Of a DNA stretch of 64,000 nucleotides, positions 23,898 to 32,313 are shown one piece after another. Each line of letters opens with the position of its first letter. The stretch's first letter is position 1. Source of the stretch: Halopenitus sp041821145 (GTDB lineage Archaea; Halobacteriota; Halobacteria; Halobacteriales; Haloferacaceae); contig NZ_JBGUBC010000014.1 of assembly GCF_041821145.1 (NCBI RefSeq), positions 6,731 to 70,730 on the forward strand, read 5' to 3'. The notes below the pieces were generated by a model. That model had not been told where the DNA came from and did no database searches. It worked only from the letters and a program-made list of their open reading frames with translations. The position numbers were made by a program, and so were the translations under genes.

Positions 23898-25457
23898 GTG
23901 ACTACCGATGACCTCGTCGCCGGCGTTCAAACGGTGTGTGACGTCGTTCAGGGATCGCTTGGTCCGTTCGGGGCCACTCGGCTATTGATCCAAAAAGAGG
24001 GAAACGTCACCGCGACCGCTTCCTCGCGCGAACTACTCGAGCGCCTCGACGTCGACGATCCCGCAGTAACGCTCCTGGAGACGACCGCCGAGGGATTCGG
24101 TGATCGCCACGGCGACGGGAGCGGAACCGTCCTCACGCTCGTTGGCGCACTCTTGAACGAGGCCCAGACGCTCACAGACCTCGGGCTTCATCCGACGACG
24201 ATCGAACGAGGATATCGCGAGGGGCTGGAAACGGCCCTCCAGACGCTCGATCGAACGTCGCGTCCGCTCTCCTCGGTCGGACCGGCGGCGGTCGCACGGA
24301 CCGCGATGACCGGAACGCGAGACCCCCAGGTTCGACGGTTGGTGGCTGACCGGATCGCGGAGGCCGTCGAGACGATCGGACCGCGAGCGCACACCGACCT
24401 CACCGTCTTCTCACAAACCGGTGGAGCATCCGCCGAGACTGAGCTCGTCCGCGGCGTCGTTTCCGAACGTGGACCCATTCTCGATACGATGCCACGGTCG
24501 GCAACGGACGGGATCGCGGTGTTGTCCGACTCGGTCGATGTTCCTCACATCGGCAGCGTGGCCGGCCGGGTCAGCAAGCGGGTCGTCCTCGAGACGGACT
24601 CCTACGAGGACCGCCGTCGGATCGCGGACCGGGAAACGGAGGCGTTCACTGAACAGTTGGAGGCCGCAATCGATGCCGGCTGTCGGGTCATCTTCACCGA
24701 AGATTCGATCAACGAACGCGTACAGTCCGCGCTCGCGGCACACGGCGTTCTCGGGATCCAGCGGGTCGACGAGGACGATCTCGCACGGATCGCACGCGCG
24801 ACCGGCGCGACGAGCGTCCCCTCGCTCAAACAGATCGAGGAGGAGGCACTCGGCTCCGGAACCGTCGAGGTTCAGCGGAAGGCGGGCCGCGACGTGACCG
24901 TCGTCTCCTCGACGGCCGGAGAGGCGGTCTACACCCTGTTTTGTCGCGCACCCGATCCCCGAAGCGTCACCGCGTTCGAGGACTCCCTCGAGGCGGCGAT
25001 CGCCGCCACCGCGACGGCAGTCGAGGACGAACGCGTCGTTCCCGGGGGCGGCGCCGTCGAGGCCACCGCGGCCCGGTCGGTCGAGGAGGCCGCTCGATCG
25101 ATCGACGACCGACACCAACTCGCGGCCGAAGCGTTCGGCCGCGCACTCATCTCCGTTCCCCGAGCGCTCGCGGCGACCGCCGGAGTCGATGCTGGACGAG
25201 CCGTGATCCGAATGCGCGTCGCTCGGACGGAGGGACGTGACGCGGTCGGGGTCGACGCGCTCGCCGGCGAGGTCACGAACGTGCTCGTCGAGGATCCGAT
25301 CGTCGAGCCGACCGCACTCAAAAAGGCAGTGTTCTCCGCGGCCACCGACGCGGCCGTCCAGCTGATCCGCATCGACGAGCAGCTTCCCGCGATCGATCTC
25401 TCCGAGGAGGAGATCGACCCGCCCGAGGATATCGACATGCCGACACCGGAGAACTGA
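23898..25457 (+). CDS. Divergent group II chaperonin (thermosome-like) paralog A
   Basis: About 519 residues with the full equatorial-intermediate-apical layout of thermosome subunits, starting VTTDDLVAGV at a GTG. Recognisable parts: SLGPFGATRLLI (for TLGPKGMDKM), GDGSGTVLTLVGALL (for GDGTTTAVVLAGELL) and VPGGGAVEATAARSVEE (for VPGGGAxEIELA). The usual NDG of the ATP site is replaced by ASS, and the GDGTT by GDGSG, so ATP handling may be altered. The C-terminus ends in an acidic PEDIDMPTPEN and not in the GGM-repeat tail. It converges on paralog B with a 39-bp gap. Confidence 0.85.
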   Translation: MTTDDLVAGVQTVCDVVQGSLGPFGATRLLIQKEGNVTATASSRELLERLDVDDPAVTLLETTAEGFGDRHGDGSGTVLTLVGALLNEAQTLTDLGLHPTTIERGYREGLETALQTLDRTSRPLSSVGPAAVARTAMTGTRDPQVRRLVADRIAEAVETIGPRAHTDLTVFSQTGGASAETELVRGVVSERGPILDTMPRSATDGIAVLSDSVDVPHIGSVAGRVSKRVVLETDSYEDRRRIADRETEAFTEQLEAAIDAGCRVIFTEDSINERVQSALAAHGVLGIQRVDEDDLARIARATGATSVPSLKQIEEEALGSGTVEVQRKAGRDVTVVSSTAGEAVYTLFCRAPDPRSVTAFEDSLEAAIAATATAVEDERVVPGGGAVEATAARSVEEAARSIDDRHQLAAEAFGRALISVPRALAATAGVDAGRAVIRMRVARTEGRDAVGVDALAGEVTNVLVEDPIVEPTALKKAVFSAATDAAVQLIRIDEQLPAIDLSEEEIDPPEDIDMPTPEN

Positions 25458-25496
25458 CGCGCGACCCGACCGAAGCGACGCCTCGATCGTCGGCGA

Positions 25497-27152
25497 TTAC
25501 TTGTTTTCCGGACGCGGCGTGTACCCCTGCAGTCGAACGTTCGGATACAACACCGCATCGACGGTCAGGAGTCGTTCGACGGCCGCAGCGGCCGTCTCGA
25601 TCGCCTGTGAGAACACCCGCCGTGGCTCAAGCACGCCCGCCACGACGGCGTCCATCGGCATTCCAGTGGCGGGATCGACGCCCGCTTCGGAGCGGCCCTC
25701 GCCCGTGTGGGCGTTCCGAAGCGACGTCACCGCAGTAATGGGGTCGTGACCGGCGTTTCTCGCCAGCGTTCGCGGCAGGCGTTCGAGCGCGTCGGCGAAG
25801 GCCACGAGCGCGAGCCGTTCGTGTCCCTCGACTGACCGCGCGCTCTCGCGGACCGCCGTGGCGACCGCCATGGCCGAAGCGCCAGCCCCGGGAAGGACCT
25901 GTCCGTCGATCGCGGCGGTTCCGGCGGTCTCGATGGCGTCCTCAAGTGCCTGCTCCCGTCGCGTCGTCTCGGCCGCGGTCTCGCCGCCGGTCGTCAGGGT
26001 ACGGACGGGCCCCGGACAGTCCTCGAAGGCGGTCCAGACAGATTCGCCCACGTGGCGTTGGGTGACGCGACCGGCACGCCCGAGTCGGTCGTCGCTCAGA
26101 TCGGCGACGTTCGAGACGACGGCCCCGCCGGTCGCACGGGCGAGACGGTGGACGTCCTCCTTCGGATATTTCGCCTTGTCCACGACGACGATGCCTGCCT
26201 GCTCGAGAGGTCGAGCCACCGACTCGTCGAGTGCATCCTGACAGACCATCACGTCGACGCCCCGAGCGCGAAGGCCCTCCGCGATCGACTCGATATGGGC
26301 CGCGAGTTCCGACGTGTACCGATTCGTGCCCTCGGCCGAGGACAACTGTACGTCGTCGATCACGCTCGCGGTCTCCTCGAGGTTGATCTCCGAATCGAGG
26401 ATGGCGACGCGCGCGTCCTCGATCGGTTCCTCGAGTTCCCGTCCGGTCGGATCGGCGTCCTCCGGACGGGCGAGGACGAGCCCGTCGTGAATGGCCGGAT
26501 CGACGCCCCGGCTTGCAAGCACCTTCGCGTCGTCGGTATTGATCCATCCGTCATCACGCACCGCGGCGAGTTCCCCGATCGCCGTCGCAACGTGGTCAGC
26601 GAGCCGCTCGCGCACCGCCGGATCGAGTTCCGTCGTCATGGTCGTCGCGGCGACGTTCGCGATTGCCGCATGATCCTCCGGTTCGATCGGTCGAGCGAGG
26701 TCATCGAGGACTTCGCCTGCCTGTGACCGCGCGATCGCGTATCCGACGACGACGCTGCTCGGCGCGACGCCGCGTTCGACGAGTTCGAATCCCTCGTCTA
26801 AGAGCGCGCCGGCCAACAGCACGGCGGTCGTCGTTCCGTCATGAAGTCCGCCGTACATATCGGCGACCGAATCGACGAACAGCGCGGCGATCGGATGGGT
26901 GAATCCCTCGCCCCGTTCGATGGCCTCGAGGAGACGACCTGCATCGTCGAGTCGAATCTCCTCGGGCCGGTTCTGGAGGTCCTCGGTGACCACGAGCTTC
27001 TCCATCCCGCGCGGCCCGAACGTCGATTCGACGAGCCCGACGGTGGCGTCAACGGCTCGATGGACGTAGCGGCGTGCGTCCTCGTCCTGAAGCGTCCACT
27101 CGTTGCGGTCGCCCTCCGACAGGCGTGCGTCATCGGTGTGCTCGACAGCCAT
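25497..27152 (-). CDS. Divergent group II chaperonin (thermosome-like) paralog B
   Basis: A 551-residue thermosome-like protein. Compared with standard subunits: TFGPRGMEKLVV is well kept, LDDAG stands where NDGA is expected, LHDGTTTAVLLAGALL keeps the catalytic DGTTT but has His for the first Gly, and LPGAGASAMAVATAV replaces the VPGGGAxE stretch. There is no GGM tail. It is not closely similar to paralog A, so the two are not a recent duplication. Likely a specialised chaperonin ring subunit or scaffold; the major thermosome genes must lie elsewhere. Confidence 0.87.
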   Translation of the reverse strand: MAVEHTDDARLSEGDRNEWTLQDEDARRYVHRAVDATVGLVESTFGPRGMEKLVVTEDLQNRPEEIRLDDAGRLLEAIERGEGFTHPIAALFVDSVADMYGGLHDGTTTAVLLAGALLDEGFELVERGVAPSSVVVGYAIARSQAGEVLDDLARPIEPEDHAAIANVAATTMTTELDPAVRERLADHVATAIGELAAVRDDGWINTDDAKVLASRGVDPAIHDGLVLARPEDADPTGRELEEPIEDARVAILDSEINLEETASVIDDVQLSSAEGTNRYTSELAAHIESIAEGLRARGVDVMVCQDALDESVARPLEQAGIVVVDKAKYPKEDVHRLARATGGAVVSNVADLSDDRLGRAGRVTQRHVGESVWTAFEDCPGPVRTLTTGGETAAETTRREQALEDAIETAGTAAIDGQVLPGAGASAMAVATAVRESARSVEGHERLALVAFADALERLPRTLARNAGHDPITAVTSLRNAHTGEGRSEAGVDPATGMPMDAVVAGVLEPRRVFSQAIETAAAAVERLLTVDAVLYPNVRLQGYTPRPENK

Positions 27153-27203
27153 GGACGTTCCTCACGTGGCACCGCGTTTAAACCTTTATCGACCCGTATC
27201 GGA

Positions 27204-27449
27204 TCAGGCGTGAGCCGCGTCCCACTCGTCCGGCTTTCGGACGTTTCCACACACGGTACACTGGATGCGCCCCATCGTGTCCATCGCGGTGTTGAGACTA
27301 CCGCAGTTACCACATCGATAGCCCCACCGCTCCGGACCCTGCTCGCTCACGTAGACCACGAAGAACGGTCCCTTGCTGCCCCCCTCGCGCTCAGTCCGAT
27401 CGACGTAGACCCGCTCGCCGTCCGGCGACGTTACGACCTCACGTTCCAT
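27204..27449 (-). CDS. Zinc-ribbon protein (DUF5816-like)
   Basis: An 81-residue protein with an N-terminal beta-rich part and a C-terminal zinc ribbon formed by YRCGNCGSLN and IQCTVCGNVRKPDEW. It matches the haloarchaeal DUF5816 pattern as I remember it; function is unknown. It begins with MEREVVTSPDG, and a TATA-like GTATATAA stretch just upstream (about 27470-27478) supports the start. Confidence 0.75.
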   Translation of the reverse strand: MEREVVTSPDGERVYVDRTEREGGSKGPFFVVYVSEQGPERWGYRCGNCGSLNTAMDTMGRIQCTVCGNVRKPDEWDAAHA

Positions 27450-27540
27450 GTCCGAGACTAGCCCGGAACGGTATATAAACGATGGCGTCTGCCGTTGATG
27501 GCCTCATGTCCGGTCGGTTCTTCCCACCCGGGAATCGGCC

Positions 27541-27912
27541 TCACGTCCGGAAGGATTCACCACACCCACACTCGGAGACCACGTTCGGGTTCTCGACGTG
27601 GAAACCGGCCGCCTGCAGGCCGTCCTCGTAATCGATCGTGCTGCCGCCGACGTAGCTCTCGCTTGCCGGATCGACGAACACGCGCAGTCCGTGTCGTTCG
27701 ACGACGACGTCGTCCTCCTCGGGTTCGGTATCGAAGCGCATCCCGTAGGACAGTCCGGCACACCCCCCCTGCTGGACGAATAGCCGAAGTCCGCCGACGT
27801 CGATGTCCATCCCCTCCGATCGCATCAATGAGAGTGCCTCCTCGGCGGCACTCGGGGTCACCTCGATCGTGGAACCGGGGTCGCTGTCGGAGTCCGCCGT
27901 GTTCGTGCTCAT
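27541..27912 (-). CDS. IscA/ErpA/HesB-type iron-sulfur assembly protein
   Basis: A 123-residue A-type carrier that binds and delivers Fe-S clusters to target proteins. The three conserved cysteines are present: one in QQGGCAGLSYGMRF and two in the C-terminal ECGCGESF. The first 20 residues are an acidic, disordered haloarchaeal extension. The ATG at 27912 is supported by the TATA-like TTTTATCA at about 27936-27943. Its neighbourhood with the 7Fe ferredoxin gene (divergent) fits a redox role. Confidence 0.92.
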   Translation of the reverse strand: MSTNTADSDSDPGSTIEVTPSAAEEALSLMRSEGMDIDVGGLRLFVQQGGCAGLSYGMRFDTEPEEDDVVVERHGLRVFVDPASESYVGGSTIDYEDGLQAAGFHVENPNVVSECGCGESFRT

Positions 27913-28053
27913 GCGAACGTATTCGCGTTCAATGATAAAAACCCTGGCGCCGACGCTCCGGACACGTTCCCGGTCGTTCGGAGGCACGCCCCACGCTCGA
28001 ACCGGCACCATCTCCCAGCAGTTTATATGCCGAGGAGCACTCGATCAAGGCAA

Positions 28054-28383
28054 ATGGGCATCGATCCGAACTTCGAGACCAACAAGGAGGACGTGGGCGA
28101 GGAACACGGCGTCACGGTGTGGGGACCGACCGACCCCCCCGAGGAACTCGGCGTTCGCGGCACCCACGTCGCGGTCGATTTCGACATCTGTCTGGCCGAC
28201 GGTGCCTGTCTGGAGGACTGTCCGGTTGACGTCTTCGAGTGGGTGGACACGCCCGGCCATCCCGAAAGCGAGCGAAAGGCGAACCCGACCGACGAGGACC
28301 AGTGTATCGACTGCATGCTCTGTGTGGACGTCTGTCCGGTCGATGCGATCGACGTCGACCCGGGGCGCGAGAACCGCACCTAG
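28054..28383 (+). CDS. Seven-iron ([3Fe-4S][4Fe-4S]) ferredoxin
   Basis: A 109-residue electron carrier of the archaeal 2-oxoacid-oxidoreductase ferredoxin type. Cluster I ligands follow C46-x5-C52-x3-C56-Pro, the spacing for a 3Fe-4S cluster, and cluster II follows C84-x2-C87-x2-C90-x3-C94-Pro for 4Fe-4S. The N-terminal extension of about 35 residues resembles the one that binds zinc in Sulfolobus zinc-ferredoxins; only His19 and His38 are candidate ligands. TATA near 28020-28028. This differs from the plant-type 2Fe ferredoxin that dominates in haloarchaea. Confidence 0.9.
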   Translation: MGIDPNFETNKEDVGEEHGVTVWGPTDPPEELGVRGTHVAVDFDICLADGACLEDCPVDVFEWVDTPGHPESERKANPTDEDQCIDCMLCVDVCPVDAIDVDPGRENRT

Positions 28384-28408
28384 CCCCATCTCGACGATGG
28401 GTGAGGAG

Positions 28409-29611
28409 CTAGCGTGCAGCGTCGAACGCCTGCTGGAGGTCGGCTTTCATGTCCTCGACGTGTTCGATACCCACCGAGACTCGGATGAGGCCGTCGGAGA
28501 GGCCGGCGGCGATCCGTTCCTCGCGGGGGATCGCTGCGTGGGTCATCGCCGCCGGCTGTTCGATCAGGCTCTCGACGCCGCCAAGTGATTCCGCGAGCGT
28601 GAACACCTCCGTCTCGGAGACGACCGTCGATCCCTGCTCGAGGGTACCGTCGAGTTCGAACGAGAGCATACCGCCAAAGTCGTCCATCTGCTCGCTTGCG
28701 AGGTCGTGTTGGGGATGGCTCTCCAGACCGGGGTAGTAGACCCGATCGACCGCCTCGTGCTCGTCGAGCCAGCGTGCCAACTCGCGAGCGTTCTCACAAT
28801 GGCGATCCATCCGAACCGGCAGAGTCTTCGTCCCCCGAAGGACGAGAAAGCTATCGAAGGGGCCGGGCGTCGCGCCGACCGAGTTCTGGTAGAACCCGAG
28901 CTTCTCGTCGAGTCCCTTCCCGTCGGTGATGAGCGCGCCGCCGATCGTATCGGAATGGCCGCCGAGATACTTCGTCAACGACTGACAGACGATGTCGGCA
29001 CCGAGTTCAAGCGGGCGCTGGAGATACGGCGTCGCAAAGGTGTTGTCGACCACACACAGGGCGTCCCCCTCGTGAGCGATGGCCGACAGCGCCGCGATGT
29101 CGTTGACGTTCATGAGGGGGTTCGTCGGCGTCTCGACCCACACGAGTTCGGTCTCGGGACGCATCGCGTCGGCGACGGCCTCGTGGTCGGTCGTATCCAC
29201 GAAGCTGGTCTCGACGTCGTACTGCTCGTAGACCTGCGTGAGGATGCGGTGGGTACCGCCGTAAACGTCGTCGCCGGCCACGACGTGATCGCCGGATTCG
29301 AGCAGGTTGAGAACCGTGTTGATCGCGGCCATTCCCGAGGCGAAACACCGGGCATGGGTCCCCGACTCGAGGTCAGCGAGGTTCGCCTCCAGATCGGTCC
29401 GGGTCGGATTTGCCGTTCGGGAGTACTCATAGCCGCGATGCTCGCCCGGCACGTCCTGTTCGTAGGTGGAGTTGGCGTGGATCGGCGTCATCAACGCGCC
29501 GGTTTCCGGATCCGGCTCCTGACCCGCATGGATCGCCCGGGTCTCGAACCGGAACGGGCTGTCGGCCTCGTGCCCATCGCGTTCGGCGTCTCGATCGGTC
29601 TCGTCGCTCAT
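28409..29611 (-). CDS. Cystathionine gamma-synthase/gamma-lyase family PLP enzyme
   Basis: A 400-residue trans-sulfuration enzyme acting on cysteine/homocysteine/methionine metabolism. Seen motifs: ETRAIHAGQEPDP at the start, YEYSRTANPTR, CFASGMAAINTVL, VWVETPTNPLM, CVVDNTFATPYLQ and SLTKYLGGHSD, in which the lysine binds PLP. Synthase, lyase and O-acetylhomoserine sulfhydrylase activities cannot be told apart by eye; the length and motifs fit CGS/CGL best. It lies 47 bp downstream of rqcH on the same strand. Confidence 0.9.
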   Translation of the reverse strand: MSDETDRDAERDGHEADSPFRFETRAIHAGQEPDPETGALMTPIHANSTYEQDVPGEHRGYEYSRTANPTRTDLEANLADLESGTHARCFASGMAAINTVLNLLESGDHVVAGDDVYGGTHRILTQVYEQYDVETSFVDTTDHEAVADAMRPETELVWVETPTNPLMNVNDIAALSAIAHEGDALCVVDNTFATPYLQRPLELGADIVCQSLTKYLGGHSDTIGGALITDGKGLDEKLGFYQNSVGATPGPFDSFLVLRGTKTLPVRMDRHCENARELARWLDEHEAVDRVYYPGLESHPQHDLASEQMDDFGGMLSFELDGTLEQGSTVVSETEVFTLAESLGGVESLIEQPAAMTHAAIPREERIAAGLSDGLIRVSVGIEHVEDMKADLQQAFDAAR

Positions 29612-29658
29612 ACGGACCCATGGCCGGGCGGGAGTGTGACTCTTGTCCTTCCGGATCC

Positions 29659-31803
29659 TCACTCGATGATATCGGATCCGCCCGGCGGGAGGAACTCCTG
29701 AATGAGGTCCGCGCTCGCGACCTTGCGGACGAACGACTGATCCGTGAACCGTTCTTTGAGCTCACGATAGACCATCATCGCGGCGTCGTTTTGGGCGTAC
29801 ATTCCCGGCTCCAGTTTGATGCTCGTCGCCACTCGATCGCGGATGGCGGAGGGAGGCCCGCCGATAACGCGCGTGACCGGCTCACACTGAACGCCGACGG
29901 CGACCTGACAGGGAACGTCCTCGAAGTAGGTCCGATCGCCGCGGATCACGAATCCGCCTTTTTCGATGTATTCGCCGCTTTCAGGCGTCTTCGAGACCTG
30001 ATCCGGGTCGACCATATAGGCGTCGCCCGCACCGCGACCCTCCTTCCAGGTCGAGGAGTACGACACCGCGAACTGTGCGGCCTCCTCGAGACTCGAGTCC
30101 GGGAACTCGATCGCCTCGGATGGCTCGGAGGGACCGGATGCCTTCAACAGCGTGACCGGCCCGCCGTGGGCCTGCGTGTGGAAGAACCGGTCGTGACGGT
30201 CCATGTACTTTTTGACGATCTCCTCGTTTTGATCCGCGTTTCGCCCACCAATGACGAGGTAGTCGTTGGAGGTACGGAACCAGCGAAAGCGCTCGTACCA
30301 TTCGTCGGTCGTTCGGAGGGGGATCGACGTCCGGGAGAGCCAGTCGATCGCACGCTCCTCGTCGGCACCCTCCTCGCCGCCCTCCTCGGTGCCTCCGGTC
30401 TCGGGCGCACCGTCGGCGGCCTCCCAGTCGGCCTTGCGCTCGCGGACCGCCTCGAGTTCCTCGCGGGTGGATTCGATCGCCTTCTTGGCGCCCTCCTTTT
30501 TCCCTTCGATGCGTTTCGCTTCCTGGTAGAGTTGGTCGGCGTTCACCTCGATGCTCGTCGTCGCATCGAGTTCGATGGGGGTATCGTCGATCCGAATCGT
30601 GACGGTTCCCTCGCTGCCGTCGAGGTCCTCGACCGCCTCCGCCGCCGAAATTCCCCTCTCGGCGCCCTCCGCAAGCGTCTCCGCGATCGCTTCCCAGCCG
30701 AGACCGTTCTCACGAGCCGACTGCACCGTTGAAAGCACCTCATCGACCAGATCGTAGTTGGCATACAGGAGTTCGGCACGTTCACGGGTGGCTTCGGCCT
30801 GCTCCTCGAACTCCTCGATCGCGTTCTCCTGCTGTTCGATGATGCGTTCCTGTTTTGCGATCTCCGTCCCGAAATCGGGCTTCGAGGGCTCGACGGCGCC
30901 GGTTCCCGATCCGGACTCGCCGGCTCCCTCCTCGTCGCCTCGCTCAAATCGCCGGAAGTACTCATCGAGGGCCGCGTTAAACGAGTCGAACCCCTCACTC
31001 GACAGGTCCTCGTGCTCCGTAAGCGGGAACGGCGTCACGTCGACGACGTGGCCGTCCTCCTCGTAAACGCGCGGATCGACCCGTCCGGATCGAAGCCGCT
31101 CGTCGATCCGGGCGATCGCGTCGTGGAGGTCGCGGTATTCGTCCTCGCCGGCCTCCTCGATCGGCATGGTCTTCTCGACGCCCGCGCGAGAGCAGACCTC
31201 CTCGGCGTAGAGCCCGCCGAGGTTCAACTGCGTCGCCAAGGTGCGAACGACGTCGGTATCTGACTCGTTCATGTGGCGGGTGAACGCATCGAAGGAGACT
31301 TCGAGAGGGTTGAGACGCGATGCCGGGTATTCGTACTGTGCCCCCGGCGCGACCGTTCGCGATTTTAGCCGGACCGTCGAGAGCGCTTGAACCACCTCGC
31401 CGGTCTCGTCGAGTACCGCGATGTTCCCCTGTCCGAACAGCTCGGCGACGATCCGGGTGTCCTCGTCGCCCCGCTCGAACTCAAAAGTGAGGATCCGGTC
31501 GAACTCGTACTGCTCAACCCCGACGAAGTCGGCTCCAGACAGCCGGTTTCGGAGCATCTTCGCGAAGTTCGGCGGGCGACCAGGCGCGTCCGGGACGTTC
31601 TCGGGGTCGGCGACGTGGGCGCGTTTGCACTCGTCGGCCTCGATCAGTAGTTCGACTCGTCCGCGATCGAAGTCACGAAGCTTGAGCCGCAGTAGGCTCT
31701 CGGGATAGAGGTACGCCTTGTCGACCTTTGCACCCGTATACCGCCCGAGTTCGGTGACGAGCGCACGAAGGTCGATGCTCGAAAGTTCCCGTTTCGGTTC
31801 CAT
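29659..31803 (-). CDS. rqcH: Ribosome rescue factor RqcH (NEMF/Rqc2 family)
   Basis: A 714-residue archaeal NEMF homolog. Bacterial and eukaryotic members bind obstructed large subunits and add C-terminal tails to stalled nascent chains. Domains in order: NFACT-N (about 1-200, with PPNFAKMLRNRLSGAD and ELFGQGNIAVLD), helix-hairpin-helix region (about 200-270), long charged coiled coil (about 320-480, with a Gly/Glu-rich insertion near 485-500), and NFACT-R/DUF814 (about 515-640, with LVIGGRNADQNE and HAQAHGG-like FHTQAHGGPVTLLK). The start MEPKRELSSIDL is the usual family N-terminus. Confidence 0.93.
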   Translation of the reverse strand: MEPKRELSSIDLRALVTELGRYTGAKVDKAYLYPESLLRLKLRDFDRGRVELLIEADECKRAHVADPENVPDAPGRPPNFAKMLRNRLSGADFVGVEQYEFDRILTFEFERGDEDTRIVAELFGQGNIAVLDETGEVVQALSTVRLKSRTVAPGAQYEYPASRLNPLEVSFDAFTRHMNESDTDVVRTLATQLNLGGLYAEEVCSRAGVEKTMPIEEAGEDEYRDLHDAIARIDERLRSGRVDPRVYEEDGHVVDVTPFPLTEHEDLSSEGFDSFNAALDEYFRRFERGDEEGAGESGSGTGAVEPSKPDFGTEIAKQERIIEQQENAIEEFEEQAEATRERAELLYANYDLVDEVLSTVQSARENGLGWEAIAETLAEGAERGISAAEAVEDLDGSEGTVTIRIDDTPIELDATTSIEVNADQLYQEAKRIEGKKEGAKKAIESTREELEAVRERKADWEAADGAPETGGTEEGGEEGADEERAIDWLSRTSIPLRTTDEWYERFRWFRTSNDYLVIGGRNADQNEEIVKKYMDRHDRFFHTQAHGGPVTLLKASGPSEPSEAIEFPDSSLEEAAQFAVSYSSTWKEGRGAGDAYMVDPDQVSKTPESGEYIEKGGFVIRGDRTYFEDVPCQVAVGVQCEPVTRVIGGPPSAIRDRVATSIKLEPGMYAQNDAAMMVYRELKERFTDQSFVRKVASADLIQEFLPPGGSDIIE

Positions 31804-32241
31804 GGGTATCCAACACGCGGCGGCCGAAAAGGCGTGTCGTTCCGGGCCCCGATCCGGATCGACTCGATCTGTCCGGCTCCTGATCCCTTCGATCGGTTCG
31901 GTTCCCAATTCTCGGCGAGTGAATCACGAACACGTGAACGTTCCGGACCGAATCCTTCTGGAGGGGGCTTCAGCTCCGATTCGGCGTCATTCAGATAGAC
32001 GAGTTCACCAGCCCGATCGAGCCACTCGATGCCCCACGTGACGGTCGGCGGGACGAGCGTCGTCGTGAAGATGGCTGTGAAGACGAAAAGCTAATCGATC
32101 ACCGACCACCGCCGCCGACGTATCGACCCGGGCGAATCCACGTCATACGTTCCGGCAAGATACGTTGACACATCGGAACGGAGGCAGAGTTGACCGTCAC
32201 AGGTAAAGACACCCCCTCAGAGAAACTCGACAGTATTGATC
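31804..32241. other. Gene-poor region between rqcH and nirA
   Basis: About 440 bp separate the divergent rqcH and nirA genes. It holds a probable decayed gene fragment near 31975-32090 and presumably both promoters. Apart from these I see no complete gene, RNA gene or long repeat. Confidence 0.5.
31975..32090 (-). pseudogene. Possible remnant of a CPA2-type cation/proton antiporter C-terminus
   Basis: Read in the minus direction from 32090, one frame codes LFVFTAIFTTTLVPPTVTW followed by GIEWLDRAGELVYLND with GC-rich third positions. The hydrophobic stretch with two prolines resembles the last membrane helix of CPA2 antiporters (LTTLLTPPLL...). A TAG stop lies directly before it and there is no upstream part, so this would be a 3' fragment left after deletion. 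The evidence is short and could be chance. Confidence 0.25.
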
Positions 32242-32313
32242 ATGAGTAATAGCGCCGACATCCGTACTGACGGAGCGAACGAGGGATCGAGGTGCCCCGA
32301 TGAATACCGTTGA
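32242..32313 (+). CDS. Possible 23-codon upstream reading frame overlapping the nirA start
   Basis: ATG at 32242 opens a frame of 23 codons that ends with a TGA at 32311-32313, 14 bases inside nirA in another frame. Its translation would bring ribosomes onto the nirA initiation site. It may be only a chance frame in the leader; no homology is recognisable. Confidence 0.25.
   Translation: MSNSADIRTDGANEGSRCPDEYR
32289..32294 (+). promoter_or_regulatory. Shine-Dalgarno site of nirA
   Basis: GAGGTG, complementary to the archaeal 16S 3' end, stands five bases before the ATG at 32300. This fixes the nirA start and implies a leadered transcript, unlike most genes in the window. Confidence 0.6.
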
